From Atrina japonica (Eukaryota; Mollusca; Bivalvia; Pterioida; Pinnidae), in assembly GCA_030159075.1 (NCBI GenBank), contig BROG01000042.1, positions 496,501-560,500 on the forward strand: a DNA stretch of 64,000 bases, written 5' to 3'. Below the pieces are notes generated by a model, which did not search any database, was not told the DNA's origin, and was given only the letters and a program-made list of their open reading frames with translations. The stretch's first letter is position 1. Each line of letters begins with the position of its first letter. The position numbers and the translations under genes were made by a program. Positions 49,061 through 60,149 of the stretch are shown piece by piece.

Positions 49061-49235
49061 TCTGGTCGTAATTTCCAGTTTTAGAGATGCTGTGGGGAAT
49101 TTCTGTCTGAGGTACCGATAGGAAAGTGTATCCAGCTAAAAAGTGTATACCCCGGATTCTAACACCAGTTATAACCACGGTAAATTTGCGGCCTAAAAAA
49201 GAAAGACACTGAAGGTTTCTTTAAAAAATAAAGAT

Positions 49236-49324
49236 GATTTTAATTTCTAACTGATGGTAGGCGGATTCAGGAAATTCCTAAATCACCCTGTGCTTCCATA
49301 CAAAGGCCTAAATCCTGATTCTGA
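49236..49324 (+). repeat. Copy 2 of the 400-bp repeat, left 88 bp
   Basis: Same as 47670-47757 with few changes, ending at caaaggcctaaatcct exactly where the tail of LINE B begins. The missing remainder is at 56537-56870. Confidence 0.8.
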
Positions 49325-50157
49325 TTCTAATTCTTTATTCAACCAAATGCAATACAGCATATAGATAAAATGATTCAGTGCTCAATATAAAGTATAGAGT
49401 TAACAACAGAGGGTACAGCAAAATACATGTACATTGAAGTGAAATTACAATATCATCTACACAAAGTAACTTGTATACTTTCACTGAGGTTAATATACAT
49501 ATAATCTTGACATAATAAATTAGGGTTGTAATATTGATACAATAAATCAATCAATTTCTTGTCATTAACAACTGTCGTTTAACTGTAGAAAAGTGTAGAT
49601 ATTTTGCTAGATTGGTTAATGTTTTAGTATTTCTGGAGCCAAGCAATTGAACAAGTTTAAAAACAGACGGACGATTAATATAGTATGGCTTGATGTAGCG
49701 CCGTCTGAGATCATATACTGGACATAACAAAATGAAATGCTTTTCATCCTCCAGATCGTACCTATTACATAATGTACATATTCTATTATCTCTGGGGATA
49801 TTATTATACATACCCGCCTCAATGTTCAAAGAGTGTGAATGTAAACGGTATTTACATAAAATTAATTTATATTTTTTAAACATTGGTCTATCAAGATATA
49901 CCTGAAATTGAAATCTGTCAATAATATGTTTGTAAAGGATACATTTAGACGACCCTTCAAATGAACTTAACAAACCTTGCACAAAATTATCATATAAACA
50001 CTGTGAATACATGTGTAAAATATATTTCTCATTCATTACATACTGGTTATCCCAAATATAATTAAATCCATGTGAGTACAAATCATTTTTAATATGTACA
50101 ACCCAGTTATCCTTACAATTAGGTTTGCGATGATAAAGTTGGACAAGCACGTCGTAA
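49325..50157 (-). pseudogene. LINE B, 3' part: ORF2 C-terminus and 3' end
   Basis: Minus strand: a 199-codon frame (50150-49551) typical of the end of non-LTR ORF2 proteins, with CKYRLHSHSLNIEAGMYNNI and a Cys/His site RICTLCNRYDLEDEKHFILL + CP. The 3' UTR ends in AATAAA and an agaatcagaatcagg-type short tandem tail at 49325-49350, a LINE-type microsatellite terminus. Upstream, at 50157, the element is interrupted by LINE A. LINE B resumes at 54754-54937. Confidence 0.8.
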
Positions 50158-50162
50158 CATGC
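50158..50162. repeat. Target-site duplication of LINE A (catgc), left
   Basis: Same five bases at 54749-54753 on the other side of LINE A. Short, so some caution. Confidence 0.6.
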
Positions 50163-50294
50163 TTTTATTTTTTATTTTTATTTTATTTATTTATTCTCGC
50201 ATTGTACAAAACAATATAGAGAAAATACAAAACAATTGTATACAATAATTAAACAGCACAAAAGTGTACAGACATACTACATAATCATGTATAT

Positions 50295-53200
50295 TCAACC
50301 TGGAGAGATAACTCTCTTATTAATCATTTTAATAAACCTGCATAAATTGTTAATAACAGAATTTTGTTCAGAAGAAAAAAAATTATAAAATTTTAAAGTA
50401 TTTGGGGGAAAAGTGTATGTTAAAGGTATATATAATTTTCTAGGTTCTTTAAGAGATTTGCATGTCATAATATAATGATATTCATCCCCAAGTCCATCCC
50501 CACATAAATTACAGTCTTTGGTTTCTAGGAACATTTGTCCACCTGCCTGTTTCAATAGGAAGTCTATGATTACTAGTTCTAAAGGGGCTAATATTTCAAT
50601 ATTATTTCTAGGTATATCTAGATCCAAATATTTTCTGAATGAAAAATGATAATTAGTAAATAAATTATAAAACAACCCTTTACTAGATGCATTACAAATT
50701 GCAATCCAGTTTTGTTGGAATTGATCCTGTAAAATTTGTTTCACAACAGATAACAACCACTCTTTATTTTCCACTCTTTGTGACAACCAGATAAAATTCA
50801 ATCCACAGCTTTGTAAAATATTTTGTATACAATTATTCCATTTGAACTGAAACACATTGCTACCATTAGTTCGTAGCATATAAGTAAAATTTTATAAAAT
50901 ATGATTTAATTTAGTATCTTTACCATTCAGTATTTTAATCCAGTAATTAATCATTCTTATTTGTATACTTATGTACAATGGATACCTGGCTAACTCACCA
51001 TAAATCATAAAATCTGGAGTTGATTTCTTTAAATTAAGCACAAGTTTACAAAATTTTAAATGAAGTCTTTCTATGATATCTACATTTTCAAATAATTCAC
51101 ATCCATAGAGTAAAATAGGTGTAACCATTTTATCAAACATATGATCTGTGTATCTATGGATAAATTTAATTTTCTTGATTTTTTTATAATTTCATTCATT
51201 ATTCTGGTTGCTCGTTGAGCTAAATATTTTCTGGTACTAAGAAAGGACCCATTCCTAGAAAAAAGAATTCCTAGATATTTAAAATTGTTAACAATTTCAA
51301 TATTCTTTTTATTGTATAAAAATGACATATTTACAGGTTGTCTCCCCTTACCAAAAATCATTATCTTTGTTTTATCAATATTTACAAATAATTTCCACTT
51401 TTCACAATATTCTTCAAAACAGTTTAATTGATATTGAAGATCATTTTTGGTTTCAGCCATCAAAACAGTGTCATCTGCATATAATATAACCAAAAATTTA
51501 ATATACAAATTAAGTTTATCTTCAAATTCCTCTGATAAAAAATTTAAACCTGTCACATTTATCTGAATCAAAATTTCTTCTAAATCATTTAAATAAAGTG
51601 CAAACAGTAAAGGCGACAAATTTTCGCCCTGACGAACTCCATTATGACATGGAAAGTATTCTGAAAAATTATTATTGTAAAATATTTTTGACTTGGATTC
51701 ATTATACATACTGGTAATTACTTTTAAACATTTTCCTGAAATATGATAATTCAAAAGTTTTTTCACAGTCCTGCCCTCCACACCTTATCAAATGCAGACT
51801 TAAAATCTTCAAGAAAGACAATTCAATCAAAGAAGAAAGAGTAAACATATTATATACTGTGGAATAATTAGCCCTGAAACCACTCTGGTTTTCCTTAATA
51901 AGATTAATACTATCAGCATATTTTGTTAACCTTTTACATAAAATAGATGTAAAAACTTTTCCAAGGCAACTTAATAGAGTTATGGGTCTATAATTTTGGG
52001 GGTCACTATGACTTCCTTTATTTTTATAAATTGGCTTTACATATCCAATTGACCATAGTTCTGGTATAATACCAGTGTCAAAAACTAAATTAAATAGTTT
52101 TTCATATAAAAGGAACCATAATATGAATAGAACACTTCAAATATTCATTAATAATTGAATCAGGACCTGGTGATTTATTATTTTTAATTGATTTTACCAC
52201 TTTAAAAATTTCATCACTAGTGATGGGATCATTAATACAAGAGCTGTCTTCATATAAAACATCAGAATCAGAGATATCTAATTCATCATCTCTATCAACA
52301 TCAACATTTGTATTAATTTTCTTGAAATGATAATAAAATTTGTTAATATCAATACCATATTGATCAGTATTACATTTTTTGTTTAAAATTTTCCAATATT
52401 CTTTGGGGTTTGAAGTTTTGAGATTTTTTATTTTTCGTTGTAAATTAATCCTATACTCTCTAAGAGATCTGTCTAAAGTTTTTTTTATATATTTTTTTAG
52501 CTTCTTGTAATTCCAGTTTAAATGCAATAGAACCATACTTTTTATATTTACGTTTTATTTTCCTGCATAATTTTCTTGATATATGACATTCACCATTAAA
52601 CCACTCTTTTTGTTTATTTTTTACACCAGGTTTACGTGTATTTGACACAATTGTACCAAATGTTGATCTGGCCGAAGACAATAATAATTCTGTTGTATTT
52701 ATAAATAATGAATCTATATTTTCTTTTTGTATATTACTTTTATCTGAAATATAATTATTTGTTTCAAGTTCGATTTCTATAAAATCTTGCATATTAATGT
52801 TATCACAAAATTCATTTGACTTGGCTAAATCCCACGAACGAATTCTTTCTATCTGGGTTGTATGAATATCTGACTGCTCATTATCAATAGCAGACACTTT
52901 AGCATTACAAGATAAAAAAAACAAGACAGTGGTACATGTATGTCTGAATAAAGACAATTAAAGTCTAAAACATCAAAATGAGTCACATATTTAAACAAAT
53001 CAGCATTACAAATGAAATAATCAACGACACTAGATCTAGTTGTGGTATATTTACCAATATCGGCATCCTTACCTACCCATATTTTTGTCACGATTAATTC
53101 TGTTTACTTTGATATTATATAAATCTATTTACTTACATCAGTTAACTGATCACATTCAGCACCTATTGCCATTTCAAAGTTGGATAATTCAATTTCATCA

Positions 53201-53769
53201 AAAAAATCTTTTTTGTCGGAAACCCTTGCATTAAAGTCTCCTGTGAAGCAGACAAAATCAAAGTTGGTTATGAGATTTAAATATTCAAGTTCTATTTCGC
53301 TAAAGGCGCCTGGAGAACTATATATAGAGCCCTCTGGGGGAATATACACAACTCCAAATAAAACATCACTCAAACAATCAAACAAAACACCCTTCACCTT
53401 AAACCAATGAACATATTTACATTCTGTGTTTATTATTGTAATATATTCTGACAGACACTTCCTGAAGCCTACCACAATACCACCCGATCGTGTTCGGGTA
53501 CTTGGTCGTCTGTTTTTAACACTGAATATAAAATCTGGGAAGTCGATAGTATCAAAATCATCTGTTTTTGATTCAGTGAAACATAACAAATCGTGACTAT
53601 TAATAAGTGTTTCAAAATCAGGGTATTGTAAACGTCTGGAAATACCACAAACATTTAATGATAAAATTTTAAGAATATTATTGGTATGATCAAAGTTTTC
53701 AGAACTGTTAACTGAAGATGTTAAGTCAGCATTTATAAGAGAGTCACAACTAGAAAATTCACCTCTCAC
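50295..53769 (-). pseudogene. LINE A ORF2: endonuclease and reverse transcriptase, several frameshifts
   Basis: Domains in order on the minus strand. APE endonuclease (53769-53125): LSLNVCGI, CFTESKTDDFD with the catalytic Glu, GDFNARVSD. Its end lies in a shifted frame (VVDYFICNADLFKY, YSDIHVPLS). Then a linker (52957-52102) with NNKSPGPDSIINEYLK. RT (51781-51080): NGVRQGENLSPLLFALYLND and YADDTVLM, with both catalytic Asp kept. Then a C-terminal part with a Cys/His site (DCNLCGDGLGDEYHYIMTC) ending near 50295. At least five frame changes or stops make it inactive. It reverse-transcribes and inserts element RNA when intact. Confidence 0.85.
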
Positions 53770-53799
53770 ATATTCTGTGTCAATCTCTCCGTGGTTCTC

Positions 53800-54744
53800 C
53801 TACCTCCTACGTCCCGTTCTTCCTCTGTTCCATGCATGTCCTCTGTTGTCCGTTCTCGGTACAAAAGCTGGTGCCGCTGCTGATAACGGTGTTGACGCCA
53901 CACGTGATGTAACATCGGTGTCCCCGTATTCGTCACTTTGCTCAACCTGAAATAACCTACCATCGATGTATATTTTATCATATATCAGCTGAGCACGTTT
54001 CTGTTGTCGTTTTGCCGACTTATAAAATGGATACAGTTTTTTGCGTTTTTCGTTGATTTCGCGGGGAAATTGTTCATCTCCTTTCAGGTTAGTAAACGCT
54101 GCTTTCCGAACAATTTCTCTTTCCTTGAATTGCACAAATTTTGCCACTATTGGTCTAGTTTTTCCTTCAGTTTTCCTTCCTAGGCGGTGCACTCTGTGAA
54201 ACTCGATATTTTGAGTGATCCCAAGTTTTCCCTCTATGAAAGCTTTTAGTATTTCCTCACAGTTTTCTTCCTGATTTTCGTGAATCCCTTGGAAAATTAA
54301 ATTATCCCTCATGCTCCTTGCCTGTAAATCCAATTGTTTGTTATTCAAATCGTCAATTTGTGTTTTCATTTGGCGTAAATTATCCTGAAGATTTTCATTT
54401 TGAGTTTCCAGGTATTTTATACACTGTAGTTTAGTTTTTATTTCCTTGCAGTTTTTCTCATTTTCATCTAGTTTATCGCTTGCAAATTTGACTACTTTCT
54501 CTAAATCGTTCACCGTACTTTTCAGTTCCGTTACACCCTTTGTTACATCTACAATTTTTTGCTCAAACAAGTTCATCTTTGATTCAATTTTATCCAGCTT
54601 ATTTAATTTTTGAAACATTTGGTTTAATTTCTGTGCTAAACTATCAATTTTTGGGCCGTAGTCCACATGTGTGATAAATCCTGCATGTTGGGCCACTGTA
54701 GGATTTTGCGGCTGATATCCGACAGGAGACAAACTATAATTCAT
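53800..54744 (-). CDS. LINE A ORF1 protein (314 aa), intact
   Basis: Continuous frame from ATG 54744. Coiled coil at about residues 30-150 (LAQKLNQMFQKLNKLDKIES onward), then an RRM-like domain starting at DLQARSMRDNLIFQGI with EFHRVHRLG and RPIVAKFVQFKEREIV. A basic C-terminal domain (REINEKRKKLYPFYKSAKRQ) and a Gly/Arg-rich tail follow. This is the architecture of L1-type ORF1p, a trimeric RNA-binding chaperone that packages element RNA. The start is supported by its position at the very 5' end of LINE A. An uninterrupted ORF1 beside a broken ORF2 suggests fairly recent decay. Confidence 0.85.
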   Translation of the reverse strand: MNYSLSPVGYQPQNPTVAQHAGFITHVDYGPKIDSLAQKLNQMFQKLNKLDKIESKMNLFEQKIVDVTKGVTELKSTVNDLEKVVKFASDKLDENEKNCKEIKTKLQCIKYLETQNENLQDNLRQMKTQIDDLNNKQLDLQARSMRDNLIFQGIHENQEENCEEILKAFIEGKLGITQNIEFHRVHRLGRKTEGKTRPIVAKFVQFKEREIVRKAAFTNLKGDEQFPREINEKRKKLYPFYKSAKRQQKRAQLIYDKIYIDGRLFQVEQSDEYGDTDVTSRVASTPLSAAAPAFVPRTDNRGHAWNRGRTGRRR

Positions 54745-54753
54745 TTAGCATGC

Positions 54754-54937
54754 AGTTATCTGTACTAAGCAGCTTAAGCCAATATTTAATCATAATTAAT
54801 TTTCTGCGTATTTGCATAGAATAACGCCCAAGTTCATAGTAAACCATTACATTATTTGTAGTTTTTCTAACCCCAAGAAGATTTCTCAAAAATTGGATAT
54901 GCACTTTTTCAATATCAGGCCCATTATGAAGCCCCAA
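54754..54937 (-). pseudogene. LINE B, middle part: post-RT region of ORF2
   Basis: The frame GLHNGPDIEKVHIQFLRNLL followed by GVRKTTNNVMVYYELGRYS and IKYWLKLLSTDN is the conserved stretch after the RT domain of such ORF2 proteins. It ends at the LINE A target site on the left and at a GC-rich short repeat on the right. The part that should precede it is at 56871-57298 on the opposite strand. Confidence 0.8.
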
Positions 54938-54980
54938 TTTTCAACATCTATGTCTATCTTTGCAAAAAAAAAGGGGGATA

Positions 54981-55878
54981 TTTACATTATTATAATATAA
55001 ATTATAAATAATTAATTCATAAATAAAATATATATACAATTAATATTATTATAATAATCATTTAAAATAAAAATTAAAATTTATAAACATATATACTATA
55101 TTATAATTAAATTATAATATATATAATCATATAATTTATAAATAAACAAAAATTATAAATATTATTTAAAAAATATATATTATTTATTTATTATAAATAT
55201 TAAAATTATAAATAATATATTTACAATAAAAAATAATAATTTCATTCATAATTAAATTCATATATTTAATAATCAATTAATTTTTAAAAATATTATCATA
55301 AAATAATTAATTATACAATAATTTATAAAATTATCATTAAAATTTTATATAAATAATCAATAATAATTAAATAATAATAATATAATTAAATATTTTTTTA
55401 ACACATATATCATATTTAAATATATTAAAAATAAAATAAAATTTATAATAAGTTATAATAAATTAAATTTATATATAAAAAATAATAATATATAAAAATC
55501 ACAAATAATAATAAAAAAAAAATATACAAAATTACAATATTACATATAATTTTCATTAATACAAATATAATAATATATTAATTATCATTTAAAAAATTAT
55601 ATATTAAAAATATTATATAATAAATATAATAATAAAATAAATAAAAAAACATATATATATAAAATTAAATATTTAATCATTTAAATAATATAAAATCAAA
55701 TATAATTTTATAACATATTATTCACAAAAATAAATAAAATTTTCAATAAATACATCATAATTTATAATATTTATAATCTAATTCCATTAATTAATATAAA
55801 TATTAATTATATATAATAATAATAAAATTATTTATATAAAAAAATATTATTAAAAAATATAATAATCAATAATAAATA
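54981..55878. other. 898-bp AT tract with one G and about 40 C
   Basis: Apart from a single G at 55452, no G occurs on the plus strand, while C is scattered throughout (my count is 41). It has no tandem period and no coding capacity. See findings for possible explanations. Confidence 0.95.
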
Positions 55879-55883
55879 GGGGC

Positions 55884-55884
<1 letters not shown>

Positions 55885-55938
<54 letters not shown>
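55885..55938. repeat. Homopolymer of 54 C
   Basis: 54 consecutive C directly after ggggct. Such a length is at the limit of what sequencing can resolve, so the count is unreliable. Confidence 0.95.
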
Positions 55939-55941
<3 letters not shown>

Positions 55942-55960
55942 TCCGACGCCTATGCCTTAA

Positions 55961-56348
55961 AAGATGCGTACCCTAAGTCTCCAACGGATTCTTGCTTCAC
56001 AATTTATCTAACAACTTGAAAAATATTTTCCGTGAGGCATGTTTTGTATAACAGTTTTAAAGAGTATAATTAAGCGAACCTCAACCTCCTTTGAAAAAGT
56101 TATGAATCCACCGCTGCATTGACCTACTAACCTTATAAGAAAAATGTTTGTTTTAAATTTTAAGCCATCCGTAAATGCTCCGGGTTTTAAAAAAAATGCT
56201 ATTTTCGCTGTTTAGGAGCGAGTAATAGCCCATGCTTCACAAAACTTTTCTGAATGAGTATTTTCCCCATTTTTTTCTTTTTTGCGAATTCAATGTGTAA
56301 GCAAGTGCGTAGTTGCGTAATGCTTACTATTTACAAACCTGATATTAG
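55961..56348. other. No gene seen
   Basis: Unique sequence between two short repeats, inside the segment inferred to be inverted. Confidence 0.5.
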
Positions 56349-56468
56349 TACAGTGAAACCTGTATATAGGGGTCACCCGAGGAATCAGAAAATATTGACG
56401 TCTATGTGCAGATGACCTGATACACAGGAGTATCCAGTCAAGGGACTTGAAAAAAATGTTTTACTGCA
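56349..56468. mobile_element. MITE-like element, second copy of the 13936-14118 family
   Basis: Begins TACAGTGAAACCTGTATATA and shares gaaaatattg and agtcaagggactt with the first copy; it ends near gttttactgca. Shorter and more diverged (about 120 bp). Confidence 0.7.
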
Positions 56469-56536
56469 TTTTACAAACGCATCCTCTTTTTTTCGATAGG
56501 TGGTTGCTATTAGTCTTAATTCATTTGAATGTGACT

Positions 56537-56870
56537 TGAGATATATATCACCGTGCTAAATTGATATTTTAGACTGAAATTTATATTTTGTGATATTTCG
56601 ACTTTTTATACAAAAGTAATTTCCAATAAGAGTACATAATCTTGTTTTTCCATTGTTATATTTCAAACTGAGAAATTCTATTAGCATCTATTGTGACTGT
56701 AATCTATGAAACAACACATTTAATATCTTCAATAGAGAGCGATCATGAGTGTCACCTGTCATCACAGGTTAATATTCCCTGTGTGGACAGGTGGGAATAC
56801 TTAGTTTAATTGCTCAAAAACAATTACACGCGATAATCACATAGTACTATATATTTTTTGTACATTGGTA
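56537..56870 (-). repeat. Copy 2 of the 400-bp repeat, right 310 bp, inverted
   Basis: Reverse complement closely matches 47758-48067 (ccaatgtacaaaaaatatat at the start, agcacggtgata at the end). It touches the 5' end of the LINE B fragment at 56871. Confidence 0.85.
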
Positions 56871-57298
56871 TTTTGGGCAGGTGGCTTGATGCAAGGTGAT
56901 GGATTATCTCCCCTTCTTTTTTCTCTGTTCATAAATGATCTGGAATCAGACTTAATTAATTTTAATTGTCAGAGTTATTGGTTACAAATGCTTAATTTAT
57001 TTGTTGTTATGTATGCCGATAGTACCGTCCTATTTTCAGAAGATATACATGATCCTCAAAATACGTTGAATTATATTCATAACTATACCGAGAAATGGGG
57101 TCTAACTGTAAATGTGGAAAGAAAAAACCAAAATAGTTATTTTTAGAAAATATAAGAAAGTTAAAAGGGACGAGTACTGGTTTTACGGTGGACAGGCTAT
57201 CGAAGTAGTTGACAATTTTTGTTATCTTGGTCTTAACTTCAAGTATAATGGTAAAGTTACATTGGCACAACAAACATTGGCCACGCAAGGGCGGAAAG
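56871..57298 (+). pseudogene. LINE B, 5' part: reverse transcriptase fragment, inverted
   Basis: Plus strand: GGLMQGDGLSPLLFSLFIND and MYADSTVLFSED (second Asp of YADD is Ser) followed, after a frameshift near 57120, by KTKIVIFRKYKKVK, VVDNFCYLGLNFKYNG and TLATQGRKA. The frame ends at the GC-rich repeat at 57299. This is the RT part that precedes the GLHNGPD segment in such ORF2 proteins, so it fits LINE B, which lies on the other strand. The element is 5'-truncated within the RT. Confidence 0.8.
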
Positions 57299-57448
57299 CT
57301 CATAGGCGTCGAAAGGGGGGGAGGCTAGGGGGGCTGAGCCCCCTTTTTTGCAAATATAGTCATAGGTGTTGAAAATTGGGGCTTTCTGGCGTGTGTGTGT
57401 GTGTTTTAAGTTGGTTTACCCCCCGCACTTTCAATTTGCTTCCCACGC
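57299..57448 (+). repeat. Short GC-rich repeat (copy 1), about 150 bp with inverted ends
   Basis: Begins cataggcgtcg and ends acgcctatg; the middle reads gggggctgagccccc, a hairpin. It interrupts the LINE B RT fragment. The first 90 bp are shared with copy 2 in the opposite orientation. Confidence 0.75.
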
Positions 57449-58432
57449 CTATGATATGTATAGGTTTCTCATTACATTTAAATGTATATATATATTGTTT
57501 TACAGTAAGAAGAATAATGTAGTTAAGATCATAGAACGCTCCAGACATTAAATTGGAAACTGATTGTATCATATTGACAGAATAGTATAAAAATGCTTTT
57601 AAGGTTACTGAAGTTAGCGACTGAATCATTTGTTAGGGTTGCGCGCGCTTGCAATTTTCCGGAAATGTTTGACGCTAGATCCGGAACGGTTTTAAAATTA
57701 ATCATTCAAAACAAGCGAGGCTCAACAAGCACATGACACTTATCAAAAAAATATATATATCTCACTCACATTGTGTTAATATTCCAAGCTGTCGTCATAA
57801 TATAAATTCTACGAAATGTCAAAGTGGAAACAGGTACTTCATATCAATTAAGATTTACTTCAAACAAAATGTTTTTGTTTTACAGGTGGCAGTGACTTGC
57901 AAGATGATCGTATTTACAACCGGTCCCCCCCCCCCGAGGCCACGTCTTACGACTTTCATATAAACAATGAATGCATTAGCCTTGAAGTCTCTCACTTCTG
58001 TTCAGCGCAGTAATCCTTTGGGGATTCTGCCATGGGCCGTTTTCTTATGGGCCGTTTTTTTTTACTGTTGCCCCACCAGAGGCAACTGACAGTAAAACAC
58101 AACATCATAACGACATGAGTATGAATAATATATGTCTTTATCCAATATCAACAAAGCTTCAATGTCAACAGAAAAAATAATTCCTGATTGCGAGTGTATA
58201 TACAATACATTTTTATCACAATTTAATTAGCTGCACCACGTTGCAAAACAACCCAGTATCAGTTATCCCTAGCACACAAATCTTGTACGATTGCTGTAAT
58301 AAATTAGCAAATGACTAATGATAATTAATAATCAAGCATGATTGTCACAATAAATTAGCAAATGACCCTTAATTATAAATCAAGCATGTCATATAGGTTT
58401 TTTTATTTTTATTTTTTGAACCTGCGCTGACC
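57449..58432. other. No gene seen; local palindromic pieces
   Basis: Contains ttttactgttgcc...ggcaactgacagtaaaa near 58060-58097 (imperfect hairpin). A phrase (gccatgggccgttttcttat, 58030) is repeated as gccatgggccattttcttat at about 58590. A 55-bp duplication of caataaattagcaaatgac occurs near 58300-58390. A C run lies near 57926. Confidence 0.5.
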
Positions 58433-58564
58433 ACAGGGGCTCAGAAAATCATTTTTTTAGAGCGTAATATGCTCAGTGAAAACTGGAGCCTGGAGAAACA
58501 AACCAGGCTCAAGTTTTAATAGAGCATGTAACGCTCTAAAAAAATGATTTTTCCGTGCCCCTGT
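58433..58564. mobile_element. Hairpin MITE-like element, about 132 bp
   Basis: Starts acaggggc, ends gcccctgt. Nearly complementary arms of about 47 bp (cattt(t)tttagagcgtaatatgctc against gagcatgtaacgctctaaaaaaatg) flank a short loop. Confidence 0.8.
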
Positions 58565-59499
58565 GCACTAACTAATCCCTTTGAGGCTTCGGCCATGGGC
58601 CATTTTCTTATAAGACTCGTGTTTTATGCGTGAAATTCGAGAACCAGGTACCACAGCTTACGTTGAGTAATCATCATTGTCTTATGCCCAAAGGATCAGA
58701 GAAGAGGACATATTGTTTTTGTCCATCCTTTTGTTTTAAATAACTTTTTATTTCTCATATTTCAAAGTTAGTATATTGCACAGTATCAATAAAAGCTAGG
58801 CTGAGATCAATTATGGCCCATTTGGCAACATTTGCCAGAGTTATGGGACTTTAAAATATTCATGAATGACTTCAATCTAAGAGCAAAGTGTTTCTCAAAC
58901 AAGTCTTGTTAGAACTTTTTGTACCAGTAAGTGATTCACATCCATGACGTTTACACCATTTAAATTGATGTTTGACTCAAACTTTGTTTAAATTAAAATA
59001 GATTTAAATCATGAGTGGTAATGAGAAGTTTTACTGGATTGACAATGTTTAAAAACTTATCTCTCGTGCAAGTACAAGGTCTTATTCTTTATTTCACACT
59101 TAAAAAACAAATATGCATAATGATAAATAACAGTGGGTTACCAAGAATTGTCTTTTACATTTATACCATATACAGTAAAGTTGATAACAATGGGTGGGGG
59201 TGGGGGGGTCACTTTTAGTACATGTACCAGTACTTGGGGTCAGTGAAAGGAGGCAGCAAAGTTCCAAGAATATTTTGACATATCTTTGTTAACAAAAACT
59301 GTATTTATAATTTAATGAATTCTTATGCGTAATTTGTCTTTTGATAGTGCTAAATGATGCTGGAATGGGAGCTTCAAAGCCTGAGAACAAAGCAGAATGG
59401 CATGGGAAACTAGATAGGCAAATGTTAAATAAATTAGCTTCAGACATATAGCCCATTGTAGGTAAGAAAAATGGAGATCATGCACACTTCCTGAGCACT
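58565..59499. other. No gene seen
   Basis: AT-rich unique sequence, short frames without domains. Confidence 0.5.
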
Positions 59500-59700
59500 T
59501 GTAACAATTCCAATACAAACAAAATGTAGCATATCAGTGATGTACATGTAACCTTTCCAGTACAGACGTAAAAGAGATGTAGTGTATTGGTGATATCTGG
59601 ACTGGTATTCCGCTCGGTGACACTTTCTCATGACCATTCCAGTACACACATAGAAAATGTAGTATATTGGCAGTGTTCAAATGATGGGCCACTCGGGTGC
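59500..59700. repeat. Outlying diverged copies of the 80-bp satellite
   Basis: Shares attggtgatatctggactgg, ccattccagtaca and catagaaaatgtagtatatt with the array at 60540-61975. Confidence 0.8.
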
Positions 59701-60149
59701 AATGCTAATCTTCCCAGTGATAACTTTATTTCAATTAAATGTCTGTGTATAAGCTGAAATAATACCTTGAAATGTAACATCGTGGATAGTCTAACGCCAA
59801 TAATTCAAGCCCGCTCCGTTTCCGATTATCTCCATACTACGCTAGGTTAATGCAGTGAACGGAATATAACGACTGAATATTTGGGTTATGGATAGTCTTG
59901 AGCAAACCACATAGCCTGAAGTAATTGCCTGGCATTGTTAGTTAAAACGAGGCTTAAGTGTCAGAGTCTGCCAAACGCTTAAGGTCTGCTATATGCTGTC
60001 AAGCGTATTATGTGCTGTGTCCATGTGCAGACGACGTTTTTCTCTCTTTCAAAATTTACAAACATGAAGAGAATAAATATCGGACTTTTTCTCAGTCACC
60101 CAGAGTTCTAAAAAAACTTGAAATGATATTTAAAACAACCCAAGTTCGT

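Larger units (their letters stand above)
50163..54748 (-). mobile_element. LINE A, non-LTR retrotransposon of about 4.6 kb nested in LINE B
   Basis: Minus orientation. ORF1 starts 4 bp from the 5' end, so the 5' UTR is missing or absent. ORF2 follows, then a short 3' UTR and a tail of aaataaa/aaaataaaa units at 50163-50200. A 5-bp duplication flanks it. LINE B sequence lies on both sides. Clade not fixed: the ORF1 type (coiled coil, RRM) and APE-type endonuclease suggest an L1/Tx1-like lineage. Confidence 0.85.
54932..55960 (-). repeat. Short GC-rich repeat (copy 2), split by an AT-rich insert
   Basis: Left end gccccaattttcaacatcta, then ctttgcaaaaaaaaaggggg; right end ggggctccccc and ggttccgacgcctatg. 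The two parts are the reverse complement of 57300-57390 (cataggcgtcgaaagg ... gttgaaaattgggg). The G-depleted tract and a poly-C run sit exactly in the middle G/C tract of the repeat. Confidence 0.75.

Noticed and set aside
47670..56870. A 9-kb transposon with 310-bp terminal inverted repeats
   Set aside because: The inverted repeats are the intact and split copies of a 400-bp interspersed repeat; no target duplication is present, and the interior is LINE sequence. An inversion explains the layout better.
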